Assembly (NCBI GenBank): GCA_021495925.1
Contig: JAKEKT010000018.1
Span: forward strand, 186,001 to 250,000
DNA: 64,000 nt
Direction: 5' to 3'
Source of the DNA: Diplodia intermedia
Lineage: Eukaryota > Ascomycota > Dothideomycetes > Botryosphaeriales > Botryosphaeriaceae
Each line of letters begins with the position of its first letter. Within the stretch, counting starts at the first letter, position 1. Below are positions 1 through 10,113 of the stretch, one piece after another. The notes beneath the pieces were generated by a model. The model saw only the letters and a list, made by a program, of their open reading frames with translations. It did not search any database and was not told the origin of the DNA. The translations under genes and the position numbers were made by a program.

Positions 1-1394
1 TAATAAACAGGTAGCACATGGACTGGCCTGCCGCTGCGTATATCATCATCTTGCGCCGGCCCCACCGCTCGACGTTGGGAATGCCGATGAGACTGAACAG
101 CAGGTAGCTGACCGAGTTGCACGCCGCCAGCAGACGGGCCAGGTTGTTGTCCAGCCCGACAGAGTTAATCAACACGTACGGGAGATAATAGCTGTCAGTC
201 ACTTGTCAGTCTCTCGTTCCACGCATCGCCGGCAGGTCCCACCTACGAGGTAACGTTGATTCCCGAGAGCTGCTGCATCGCCTGCGTGCCCATGCCCAGT
301 ATGAGTCGCCGGATTGTGCAGGTTCCGCCTTGGTTTCCTGTGCGGCCACGGAGAAGGTCGCGCCAGCGGACGGCATTCTCTTTTTCGTAGTTGACAGCCC
401 ACTGGATGTCCTTGGACTGCGTGATGACGTACGGATCATCGATGCTCAGTGCTTCCAAGTCTGCGAGGATTTGGTCTGCTTCATCAATTCTCCCGCGTGC
501 AATGAGCCATCTGGACTCGGGTCAGCTGAATCCTTCGCCGGGTTGTAGAAGGGTAGTTCTAACCTGGGACTCTCGGGCAGCCACGGCGTGGTAGCGAACA
601 AGATGATGATGAAGAGAAATTGGAAGGCCAGCGGGACGCGCCACGAGGGCGATCCAGAGACGAACGAGAAGCCGTAGGTGACCCAGTTGCTTAGACTGAA
701 ACCAGCGATGTTCATGATCATCTCAATTACGATCAGCTTGCCACGCCAGTTTGCTTTCGATGTTTCGCCCTGCCAGACCGGTGCCGTGGCTGTGTTTATG
801 CCGTTTCCGAAGCCTCCGACAATACTTGGGACGAGTCAGCATGCAATCTGCCAGAGCAAGAGTAGACGCAGAAAAGCCTGGAGACGTTGCAGGGAATGGA
901 ATGTTCCATCTGCACTGATTCTCCAACTCGGTGCGCTGAGGACTCACCGGCCGACAATCATTTGCGGCACACCAAACGCCGCAATCTGGAGGATGGCACC
1001 GATTGACATGATGGTTGTGCCCAACAACACGCACTTCTTACGGCCCAGCTTCTCGCCGATCATGAAGGCACAGATGGCACCGAAAAAGCAGCCAATGTCG
1101 TAGATGGCGGTGACGGTACTAATCAGTGTTGTCTTTCCATTGAGCTCGAGAGTATCGAGGAAATCCGGGGTCACGACAACGCCGCCTGGGCTCGTCAGAG
1201 GGATGAGCCAGCGGGACGGGGAAGCTCGAACGTACCAAAGACGCCCTGATCGTAGCCTGTTTCTTGGTTAGTATTCCATGGCTGTGCCCGGCAATACAAC
1301 AATGCTGCTCACCAAACAAAGTCATGTCAGTCGCGCAGGCGACCGTCACCCAGAAGGTGAGCCAGCCGCCTCTCATGCCGAAGTAAGGAGCCAT
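1..1394 (-). CDS. MFS sugar transporter (lactose permease/hexose type), 3' truncated by window edge
   Basis: Twelve-helix sugar:H+ symporter of the plasma membrane, seen only as its N-terminal part because the gene runs off the window start. The start is the ATG at 1394 (MRGGWLTFWVTVACATDMTLFG). Splicing short introns gives GYDQGVFGGVVVTPDFLD, the first-helix signature of fungal sugar porters. Then come the loop 2-3 motif GEKLGRKKCVLLG, MIVGRIVGGFGNG followed by PVWQGETSKANWRGK, and the PESPR motif at the end of helix 6. Downstream pieces (QQLSGIN, then GRRKMMIYAAAGQSM) are the seventh-helix and loop 8-9 signatures. At least six exons are visible; a clear junction joins GR at about 947 to IVGG at about 826. 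Substrate cannot be told. No break is seen apart from the edge. Confidence 0.88.
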
Positions 1395-2881
1395 AGTTGC
1401 AACAAGAATGGGCGGGTGAATGGTGCGAGTCCATGGTGCTCAAGAGCAGCATATAAGCAGAAAGCGGGGATCAAAGCCATGGTGCAAGCTAGTAGGGCGC
1501 AGCAGTGCAATCCCTGCTGCGTGCATGCAAGATTGAGTCTCTGCGTGTTGGGCTGGGAGGCCTGTCTGTGCGTGGGCGCAATTCCCTCCGGCGAGAGTTG
1601 GATGGCCGGTGCTATGTGATGATGGCATGGCTGGTGTGGGGGGCGGCTGATCTGCCCAAGAGCTGCACCCCGCATCAAGGTACCGCCTAGCTCGCCCCGG
1701 CCTTCGCACTGGAGCGGGGCGCGGCTGGAGTCAGTCGCCCGCATTGCGCTGCACCCACGCCAATCAGACGCCTGTGTAATACGAGAGCTCCCTGACGTCA
1801 CCGCTCAAACCGTAGCAGAGCGCAATTTACTTGTGTCTCCGGCTAAGCAGCCCTGTTGGAAGCCCGGCAGACCCACAACAAGGCCGACGATCAAGGACAG
1901 AGGGCTGCCGCCTTTGGAGCCGTTCGCACAGGCCCCCATCATATGACTGCTGCAGCAGCTGCGCTCGGGGCATCTTACAGTCGCCTCCGGCTCTACTAAC
2001 CCGCCGCTATACACCCCAACCAACCTAGTTGAGCTGGGCGTGTGCGCCATCCGTGTGAAACTGCTCCAACTCTCTTCGTCCCTCGCCGTCTTTTCCGGCT
2101 GCAATTCCCGAATCATCGCTTTCATAAGCCCGGCGGATGGGACCATGAAGACTCATAACGCCAACTTGAAGCTTAGCAAGAATCAAGCGGCGATCAGCCA
2201 AGAGCCGCATACATAGTCGAATGCTCCGTAAGCCCATCACGGGTCGAGGATTCCGGCAAACAGTGAACATGCGGCGTTCTTATGCAGGCGCAGGCGCAGT
2301 CTCTGGACCACGCTGCGCTTCTAACGGATATGTCAAAGCCATTGTGCCTCTCTCCTTGCCGCCCAGCGCTTCACAGACGGCCCAAGGCGAGTGCGGTTGG
2401 GGGCCTAGCACTCCCTTAGCGCGTTGCGGCGTTCTTGGGCGCGGGCGCCCCACGTCATCTAGCCGCACCTAAGAAGCGTACCGAAGAACCCCCAACGGTC
2501 CGCAGAAGAGAAGGCGGCTCGGAGGCTACTGGATGCCGTGTCTTGGCGAACGAGCAGGGTTGACGTGGTAGCAGCCGTTGGAAGGTGACAGGTGCCACGC
2601 TGCCACCATTTGAGATCCTAAAGCTTAGACACTTTGACATTACCGCATGTGTAAGCTGAATCTCCCCTACCCGCTCTGTCGTCAATGCGGTACTCACGAC
2701 TGTGCAGCCTCCTTCTTGACGACTGTGTAAAGAGGGCAGGACCTTGTGTATGAATCAGATTCTCATTATCAATAGCATACCCATGGTATTGTCCCTGCTG
2801 AACACAGCCTCGAAATTTCCGAAAACGCCTACCTGCAAACTGTTCCGATCGTGAAGTTGGTATCGCCCTTGGCCACTAGTA
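1395..2881. other. intergenic, 1.5 kb, no supported gene
   Basis: Short overlapping ORFs occur on both strands, but none shows a recognisable motif, splice pattern or sustained coding character. It holds the promoter of the sugar transporter and the 3' flank of the YJU2 gene. A lineage-specific gene cannot be excluded. Confidence 0.4.
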
Positions 2882-3869
2882 TCAGACCAGTGACTGCTTC
2901 TTCTTGATGCCTAGGGCTGCACCGAAATCCTTCTTCTTCTTGGCCGTCCTCTTGAAAGAGGGGGGAGGCATGGCAATCGCATCCGCGGCGCTGGCAGAGG
3001 AAGAGGAAGCTTCGGGGGCATCCGTGGCGGCAGTCTCGTCCAGTCGACGTACACGCTCGCCGGTTGCCGTCTCAAAAGCGCGTCTTGCCGCTTCTTCGTC
3101 CTCCTTCTCCTGTCTTTCCCTCTCTGCATCGCGCGGATCCTTCTCCACTCTGGCTTCGGCGGTGAACTCGCCGCGCTCGATCCTCGCGTTCCTGGTGCGG
3201 ATCTCGTCCAAGGCATCCGCAATAGCCATCTCCGTCTTCGCGTCCAGCGTCTTCGTTTCCAGCTCGGCCATGGCATCGCGCTCAGACTCCTCGCGCTCCA
3301 GGCGATCCAGACGCTCTTCATCCGTTTCCTGGTTCAGTTTCTCCTCGCGCCATGGTTCAAAGTTGCGTTTTGCGCCCCTCTCGCATTCGTAATCCACTAG
3401 AGTCCTCGTTAGCCGACGCACAGGATCAACGATAAAGAAGGCTTTTGCGTTAGGAAGGGCTCCACTCACTGTGTTTCGGCGAGGTTTTGAACGTAATCTC
3501 GGCGCTGCACCTGGTGCACTTTGGTTTGTTAGCTTCGACCTAGGCGACGGGGCGCTCTCCACTAACCCGTATGTAGAAGCGGTAGATCTTGATGGAATAG
3601 TAGGTCTCGTCGGTCGTTTCCTTCCTCGCGTTGAACTTTCGACCTTTGTAGATGAACTCTCCGCAGGCGATACACTTCATGGAGAAGGGGGCCATGAGGC
3701 GAACGGTCTGGACTTTGGGGCCAGCATCCTTCGGCTTCCGAGCGCGCGAGATCTTGCTTGGATCGAAGTCGGGGGGGTAGTACTACAGTGCGCATGCGCC
3801 GGTTAGCAGGAGCCATTGTGAAGGAGCGACAAGAACACTTGCCTTCGTAAGCACTTTTCGTTCCGACAT
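2882..3869 (-). CDS. yju2: Pre-mRNA splicing factor YJU2/CWF16 (CCDC94)
   Basis: Spliceosome component that joins the Prp19-associated complex and promotes the first catalytic step of splicing in the nucleus (family knowledge). Four exons (3843-3869, 3567-3782, 3470-3518, 2882-3396) give 268 residues. The N-terminus [20 protein letters not shown] and the zinc-binding CxxC pairs ([11 protein letters not shown], later YIRCTRC) are nearly canonical, followed by AEITFKT and [15 protein letters not shown]. The middle is a charged coiled coil rich in E/R/D; the C-terminus is lysine-rich ([15 protein letters not shown]). The first intron has a GC donor (AAG/GCAAGT); only this splice restores the conserved K-Y-Y-P-P junction and the frame. 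Divergent from CDC16, with 354 bp between start codons. Confidence 0.95.
3783..3842 (-). other. GC-AG intron in the YJU2 gene
   Basis: Read on the minus strand, the donor is AAG/GCAAGT and the acceptor is CTGTAG/TAC. The donor has the strong extended consensus usual for GC-AG introns. A GT at the next possible site would break the frame and the conserved protein. Confidence 0.85.
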
Positions 3870-4223
3870 GGCTGTTCTTTAAACTGGCGAGGAGTCGGCG
3901 GCTAGTGTCGGGAGGCGCGAGTGATGTTCGGGGAGCGAGCGACGAGGCAGGGAGCGTGCAGCGCAGTGCGGGTCGAGCGACAGTGGTGGGTGTTTGCGGT
4001 GTTGCGGCGTCGGCGGTGGTGAGGTGCGGGCGGTGGCTCAGCCCTATGGGGGTCGGCGCCAGGAAAGGCCGAGGCGCGTCTAGTAAGTTTCCGGGGCAGG
4101 TGGCAGTGCGGCAGTCGCGAGCCCGGGCTTGTGGCTTGTGACGGCCAAAACACCAAACCCAAACACCACGCCCGCGGGAGCTCCCTCCATGGCTCCGTCA
4201 GAAGCCCCAATCCACCCGCGCAC
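3870..4223. promoter_or_regulatory. Shared divergent promoter region of yju2 and cdc16
   Basis: 354 bp between two divergent start codons, GC-rich, no obvious TATA box. A bidirectional promoter is inferred from layout only. Confidence 0.5.
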
Positions 4224-6146
4224 ATGGAGAAATTCCTGCGCGACTGGCGCCATGACGCCCTGAGCAAGCACCAGTACGAGTCTGCCATCTTTATTGGCGA
4301 CAAGCTTCTGGCCATCAGCAGTGCGTCCTCCCTCCGCCCTCCAAGCTCCCCGCATGCCGCTGACCTGCCCGATCCAGACAATGACCGCGACGCCTTCTGG
4401 CTTGCCCAGGTCCACTTCACCACCGGCAACTATGCCCGCGCCCAGAGCATCCTCGCCCGCTTCGTTTCCAAGACAGACGCCCACCAGAGCAGCCCGCAAT
4501 GCCGCTACCTGCTGGCCCACTGCTCCATAAAGCAGGCCAAGTACGACGAGGCCATGCAGCTGCTTGGCGACAAGAACCCCGTGCATCTGGTTGCCGCTCC
4601 CGACAGCACTCGCAAGAAGCTACAGCATGTCGAGGCCATTTCCCGCAACGGGCCAACCCGGCAGCACCACAAGGGATTGCGCAGCGACCGCGTTGACCGT
4701 AGTGAAGAGCGCGAGCGCGAGGATATTTCCAACATCAAGGCAGAGGCTTGCATGTGCTACTTGCGCGGCCTCTGCTACGCAAAGCAGAATGCCTTCGACC
4801 GCGCCAAGGAGTGTTACAAGGATGCCGTGCGCATCGATGTGCAGTGCTTCGAGGCTTTCGATCAGCTCATGAAGAACTCGCTCATGTCTCCTGAAGAGGA
4901 GCTGCAATTCCTCGATTCTCTCAGCTTTGACACCGTCACTGCTGACGAGGGATCGTCCGCGCAGGAGGCTGCTGACTTCACCAAGATGCTGTATATGACA
5001 CGCCTGTCCAAATACAAGAACCCCGATGAATTCACCGCTGCCGTTGAGACTCTGTCGACGCATTACAACCTTGCCAGCAATCCCGACATTCTTCTGTCCA
5101 AGGCTGAGCAGCTTTTCACCCAGTGTCGTTTCAGCGAGGCCCTGTCACTTACCTCGTCCATCCTCCAAACAGACAAGTACAACTTCTCGACCATGCCTGT
5201 TCACCTTGCCTGTCTCCACGAACTCAATAACAAAAACGAGCTCTTCCTACTGTCGCACGATCTCGCCGATACACATCCAGAGGAGCCGACGTCGTGGCTT
5301 GCCATTGGTGTGTACTACTTGACTATCGGAAGGATAGCGGAGGCGCGACGGTTCTTCTCCAAGGCCTCCATGATGGATCCGCATTTCGGTCCTGCCTGGA
5401 TCGGCTTTGCCCATACTTTTGCCGCTGAAGGGGAACATGATCAGGCAATATCCGCCTACTCTACTGCCGCTCGTCTGTTCCAAGGAACCCATCTTCCGCA
5501 GCTTTTCTTGGGAATGCAAAACCTCCAGCTCAACAACCTCTCCCTTGCCCATGAATACTTAAACACCGCCTACGGACTATGCAAGACGGACCCTCTCCTT
5601 CTGAACGAGCTCGGCGTCGTTTTCTACCACCAGGACCACCTCAACTTCGCCATCAAGATGTTTACCCTGGCTCTCACCCTCTCCGAACAGCTCTCCCTCG
5701 CACCCGCCTCGCCATCCATCTTGGCAACGCGCACGAACCTCGGCCACGCCCACCGGCGGGCGCACAATTACAACGAAGCCCTCTCCGCCTTCGACGAAGT
5801 GCTGCGCCAAGGCGGCAAGGACGCCGGCGTTTTCTGCGCCAAAGGACTCGTCCTGCTCGAGATGGGCCGCGCGTGGGAGGCGGTTCTGGCGCTGCATGAG
5901 GCGCTGGCAATCAGCCCGCAGGACCCGGTCGCAACGGATCTCCTCAGCCGCGCGCTGGAGGCGGTGGAAAGCGTGGATCTGATGGGCCAGAGCGAGGAAG
6001 AAGACGTCGAGCGAAGGCTGCGGGGGAGCAAAGTGGAGGTGCGCAGGCGCAATCAACGGAGGAGGCGTATTCGAGAGATTGAAGACTCGATGCAGGAAGC
6101 GGCGGCGGATAGCATGGTTGTGGACGAGGACGAATGTTTGAGATGA
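4224..6146 (+). CDS. cut9: Anaphase-promoting complex subunit CDC16/CUT9 (APC6), TPR protein
   Basis: Scaffold subunit of the APC/C ubiquitin ligase that drives mitotic exit (family knowledge). The single-exon reading frame gives 640 residues from the ATG at 4224 (MEKFLRDWRHDALSKHQYES); the frame is open further upstream but has no earlier ATG. The N-terminus with FWLAQVHFTTGNYARAQSIL is characteristic of APC6. At least eight TPR units follow, for example GLCYAKQNAFDRAKECYKDA, PTSWLAIGVYYLTIGRIAEA, GPAWIGFAHTFAAEGEHDQA and AGVFCAKGLVLLEMGRAWEA. The tail is basic then acidic (about residues 595-640). Length fits the family. Nothing broken. Another TPR protein such as CDC27 is less likely given the N-terminus and size. 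Confidence 0.92.
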   Translation: MEKFLRDWRHDALSKHQYESAIFIGDKLLAISSASSLRPPSSPHAADLPDPDNDRDAFWLAQVHFTTGNYARAQSILARFVSKTDAHQSSPQCRYLLAHCSIKQAKYDEAMQLLGDKNPVHLVAAPDSTRKKLQHVEAISRNGPTRQHHKGLRSDRVDRSEEREREDISNIKAEACMCYLRGLCYAKQNAFDRAKECYKDAVRIDVQCFEAFDQLMKNSLMSPEEELQFLDSLSFDTVTADEGSSAQEAADFTKMLYMTRLSKYKNPDEFTAAVETLSTHYNLASNPDILLSKAEQLFTQCRFSEALSLTSSILQTDKYNFSTMPVHLACLHELNNKNELFLLSHDLADTHPEEPTSWLAIGVYYLTIGRIAEARRFFSKASMMDPHFGPAWIGFAHTFAAEGEHDQAISAYSTAARLFQGTHLPQLFLGMQNLQLNNLSLAHEYLNTAYGLCKTDPLLLNELGVVFYHQDHLNFAIKMFTLALTLSEQLSLAPASPSILATRTNLGHAHRRAHNYNEALSAFDEVLRQGGKDAGVFCAKGLVLLEMGRAWEAVLALHEALAISPQDPVATDLLSRALEAVESVDLMGQSEEEDVERRLRGSKVEVRRRNQRRRRIREIEDSMQEAAADSMVVDEDECLR

Positions 6147-6497
6147 CGATTCGGTTGGTTGGTCGCTTGGTGGGAGGCTTACTTGGAAAGGCATTGGATG
6201 GCGTTCATCGGGAAAAGGGAGACTCTGGTTGGCGGCATTGGCTAAAGCGGCGGCGCTCTGTGCTTCCGCGGCGCGCTACTCTTGTTGGAAAATGACTATA
6301 ACCTATGACTGATTGCATCGAAAGTTGCACCTCTCAGGGATTCAGCGACACATGTCGAAAAGACGTCGAGTGACCACAAAAGCAGGTATAGACTACGAAG
6401 GCTTTGCAAACGCATACAATTCAAGAGATTAAGATTGGTTATCACCCGCGATTATACATCCGATTCGCCGGTCCATGTTTTTTTTCTTCTTCGTAAT
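6147..6497. other. 3' flanks of two convergent genes
   Basis: About 350 bp between the CDC16 stop and the stop of the convergent minus-strand gene. No gene is seen. Confidence 0.5.
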
Positions 6498-7978
6498 TTA
6501 GACAGAATACCTAATCTCGACATTGACCTCGTCGACGTCATTCACCCAGCCAGGAAACTAAAGGCGTACGCATGTCAGCAGTGTGCACACACCTTAGCGA
6601 CAATGCAAAGTTCATCGAGATCGAACCCGAGGGGAGGGAGAGAGAGAGGAGGAAACACTTACCATCGCTCTAGCCCATATACCCACCCTATCCCCAACCT
6701 TCATCTCATCCACAAAGCCGAGCCCGTCCCCGCAGCCCCTATCCTCCCCATCACCCTCCCCCCGCAGAACTCCCCAATAATGCTCATTACTCCGCCGCCA
6801 CTCGCCCTCGTGCACGTGATAGTCTGTCGATGCGACCACGTTCGTCTGCACCTTCCACAGCACTCCGCGGCGCTCGCCGACCTCGCCGTCGACCTCTACG
6901 CGCTCGACGCGCTCGACGAAGTCCCAGCCGAGCGAGCGGAGGAAGTCACGCGCGTCCTCGGGGTCGTGCGAGAGGAGGTTGCCAACAAGGAAGGTGGGGA
7001 AAGGCTCCGACGAGGGCGGGCCGAAGCGTTGGAGGAGTTGCTCGATGCGCGCAGCGACGTCGGGGGCGAGCGGGGGCCGGGGGGTTGAGGGGGGTAGGGG
7101 CCGGAGGATGCAGGCGTCGAACCAGGAGGAGGAACCGTGGTAGCTGCCTGTGGGTGTGATGTTAATTACGACGTCTTTTGTTACGATGACGAGGGAACCG
7201 AAAGTCCGGGTGATATATCAGCCGGGGACTTTCCGACGTTGTGATAGTGCAAGGTAATCGGCGCCGTACGACTACAAAGCGGAACAACAACAAAAAGAAC
7301 ATGGAGGGGGACGAGCAAAAGATCAGAAAAAGTGAACATCATCTCCAACATACCTCTCCGTCCGACCCCCTCACTTATCCAGCCCTGATCCCTACTCTTC
7401 AGCCACCACTTCACGCTCCTAACCCGCACCTTCCTCAGGCCCTCCCACCCCTTCCCCCTCCTACCACCCGCCACCACGTCCTCATCCCCCGGCACCGCCC
7501 CCGTGACCACCACCAACTGCGCCGCCTTATTCCGCCTCGTATCGCTCGCCCTCACCACCCCGCTGCCGCCAAAGTTAATACCCATCGGGCCCCTCCCTCC
7601 CCCTCCCCTCTCCCCCGCCAGCGCGCCTCCCCCTCCCCCTCCCCCGCCCGACCGCAACGACACGCCGCCGACGGCCGTCGTCGTCCCCACGACGGCGGGC
7701 CAGTACTGGGCCGAGTCGATGACCAGGTCGACGAGCTCGACGGGCAGGCCCAGGCCGCGGACGAGGATGAGCCGGGCGTGCTGGACGTCGTGCGGGGAGG
7801 GCAGGAATTCCCGGTTGATGGGCGAGTGGGTTGGCGGCGGCGAGGCGGCGGCGAGGGAGGACGTCGTCGTCGACGACGAGGCCGACGCGGCTAGGGGCTG
7901 CAGCGCCGGCGGCAGCTGGAGGTCGGCTGTGACCTCCCGCCACATGGTTTGGAGGGCGGACGTCACGGCCGAGAACAT
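6498..7978 (-). CDS. Uncharacterised fungal protein (LPxELVDLVID / YxGSxxWFDA family)
   Basis: No function assigned. Three exons (7354-7978, 6663-7147, 6498-6557) give 389 residues; every junction keeps frame and the last exon supplies FPGWVNDVDEVNVEIRYSV. Start is the first in-frame ATG at 7978 (MFSAVTSALQTMWREV); the frame stays open upstream through a His/Gln repeat but without ATG. Conserved-looking parts are LVRGLGLPVELVDLVIDSAQYWP (about residues 65-85), a Gly-rich low-complexity loop, RSVKWWLKSRDQGWISEG, then GSYHGSSSWFDACIL across the first intron, and a C-terminal WARAMFPGWVN. Similar layouts occur in unnamed proteins across Pezizomycotina (from memory). The LP-E-L-x-x-x-V-I-D stretch resembles the start of an F-box, but a complete F-box is not evident. 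Confidence 0.75.
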
Positions 7979-8764
7979 TTCTGCGGGACTTTGGTGGTGC
8001 TGGTGGTGCTGGTGGTGCTGGTGGTGCTGGCGATGTGTGCTGCCTGCCGCCCTCGCTCTTCCTTTTCTTTCCGCTTGTGTTCCGAGTGAGCTGAGGGGAC
8101 TGAGAGAGGCGTGATGTTTGGGAGGGCTGTCCGGTGGTTGAGGCTGAGCCGCGGCTGATGGTTGATGATTGGCCCGAGGTGGTTGTGGTCGCCTCTGCTG
8201 TTGCGACGCTGATCGACGGAGGAATGAATGGCGCCCGTTTCGATTCGGCGGATCCAACGCGCTTCCGACGGCGGAGCCCGGGCGATGGAGGGTGTAGTAG
8301 TTGATCACTGTCCAGGCAGCGGGAGCCGATCTGGCAGGTGCGAATCGAGTGACGTCGTCCCGCCTGCCGCACACGCACGTGCCGCGAGGCAGGTTGCGCT
8401 TTTGGGAAAGCTTCTAGAATCTTAGTCCAAGACGGGAGCCTACTCCGCCGCCACGCTTGATTGCACGCAAAATACTTGGTTTCGGGTGACGATTTTGTTT
8501 GATGGGTTGCATTCTAGTCCGTGTTGTTCATTCCGCATTCTTCAAATGGTCATGCCGCAAGAACGCCCAAAGCCAGGCTGCTAATCCTCATGCCGCACGC
8601 CGCATTTCAATGGCGCTGGCATCACATGCTGAACCCAAGCTCCCGTGTTTTGCTCCTGTATGATACAATCCACACCGACCCCGCCGACTTCAAGCAACTG
8701 TGTCCGTCCAACCTTCCCAAGTAAACGCGCCCTTGTCGTAGAAACTCCATCCAAAAATCCTCGA
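7979..8764. other. Intergenic/promoter between the minus-strand unknown gene and p24 gene
   Basis: Holds the minisatellite and the presumed promoter of the gene starting at 7978, plus the 3' flank of the p24 gene. No separate gene is supported. Confidence 0.45.
7992..8030. repeat. Minisatellite, 9-bp unit TGGTGGTGC, about 4 copies
   Basis: Perfect head-to-tail copies of TGGTGGTGC just upstream of the ATG at 7978, so in the 5' leader of that gene. On the minus strand they would encode His/Gln (HHQ) repeats if translation began further upstream. Confidence 0.85.
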
Positions 8765-9607
8765 CTACACGTACCCCTTCCGGGCGCCCTGGAAGAAGAA
8801 GCGCACGATGAAGACCTGCAGGCCGGCCATGGTGACCATCATAACGCCCTCGATGATGCTGAAGTTGAAGATGCGGCGCTCGGTGCTGCGGACGGTGCTG
8901 AAGTTGCGGTTCTCGCGGGTGCGGAAGTACTTCTGGTTGCGGTTGATGGTCGACAGCTGCGACGACAGCTTGAGGATCGATTCCTCAAGCACCGACGTCT
9001 GCTCAGGTGATGTGCCCTGCTTGGACGGGAGCTTCGCCCGCGCCTCCTCGTTCTCGACCTGCAGTAGCCTGTGCGTCAGCCGCTGCTCGCTTCCACTCTC
9101 ACCGCCGCGTGGTGTCAATGCCGTACCGCAATTTCAAAGTCAATGATCTTCTCGGCGAAGGTCGACATCTCGTTGTTGAAGCAGAAGCGGTACTCGCCCG
9201 GCGTGTTTGCCGTGAAGACAAAGTCGCCCTGGCGCTCCTTGGTGCCGTCCATTACGCTGTACTCATTGGGTCCGACAACCTCATAATCGATATCGAAGCT
9301 ACCGCCCGATTGGACCTACGAGCAGCCTCCCATCAGCACTCAAATTATCGCTCGTGTGTAGCACGCGCCGCCCTTCGACCGCCGCAGACGAGCCCACACA
9401 AGTGGAACGGCGATTGGCAAGGCATTGCCGGCGCAGGCATAGGCGGGGACGTACGGCGAAGTAGAAGGCGACCTTGGCGCTCTTTTGGTTGACGTGGGCG
9501 AAGAAGCACGACTTCTCGTTAGCGGCAAGCTTGTACGTAAGCGCGGTCGAGGACACGGCGGTGGCGAAAAAAGCCAGCAGGCTTGAGAGCAGCAGTGCGG
9601 CGTGCAT
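8765..9607 (-). CDS. p24/EMP24/GP25L family cargo receptor (TMED, Erp-like)
   Basis: Type I membrane protein of COPII/COPI vesicles that helps sort secretory cargo between ER and Golgi (family knowledge). Three exons (9455-9607, 9127-9315, 8765-9058) give 211 residues. A signal peptide (MHAALLLSSLLAFFATAVSS) leads into a GOLD domain with two cysteines (NEKSCFFAHV and EYRFCFNNEMSTF), then a coiled coil (about residues 115-180), one membrane helix (IEGVMMVTMAGLQVFIVRFF) and a short cytosolic tail FFFQGARKGYV with the double-phenylalanine COP-binding motif. The GOLD sequence, for example GTKERQGDFVFTANTPGEYRF, is closest to my memory of the gamma-type p24 proteins; subgroup assignment is tentative. 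Confidence 0.92.
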
Positions 9608-10113
9608 GTTGGCGGCGGAGGGTGAAGAACAGAGTGGAGGGCGGGTGTCGGTCTTGCCAGCTTCGTCGCGGTCGGAGCTCCTGGCGGACAGGTGTCGCGG
9701 ATAGGGATCACCCGGCTAAACCCCGGCCCCCGCGAGCTTGTGAGACCAGCGAGATGGAATATTTTCCTGATCACGGCACGTGAACCGAGTGGACAGCAGC
9801 AAGGTAAAGATGTCATTGCCCAAGTTCTACATGTACTCTCTCCGGGGATCCGCGGGGACAGATCCCGAGTTGTGCAATCATGCAGAACGGCTGGGACGAT
9901 GAAGGAGAAGTGGAAGCGGACGCCGTCTCTATGCACGCAACGAGCATTCCCTGTCTGCACCCGCTCTTCTTCGAAAACTGTATCGCTAATCAATTCATCC
10001 CGCATTCAATCCAGGCCGTCGCCCCCAACCCTACCTTGTCCCGTCCCCGGCCCTTTATTATCCAGCGCCCTATGCAATAATTCCCGAAACACGCGAGCAC
10101 TGCACCCGTCTCA
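9608..10113. other. Promoter of p24 gene and 3' flank of USP7 gene
   Basis: 506 bp between two minus-strand genes; only unsupported small ORFs. No gene seen. Confidence 0.45.

Noticed and set aside
7979..8374. Upstream extension of the 389-aa protein with His/Gln repeats
   Set aside because: The frame has no ATG above 7978; it opens only at a GTG and encodes low-complexity sequence from a minisatellite.
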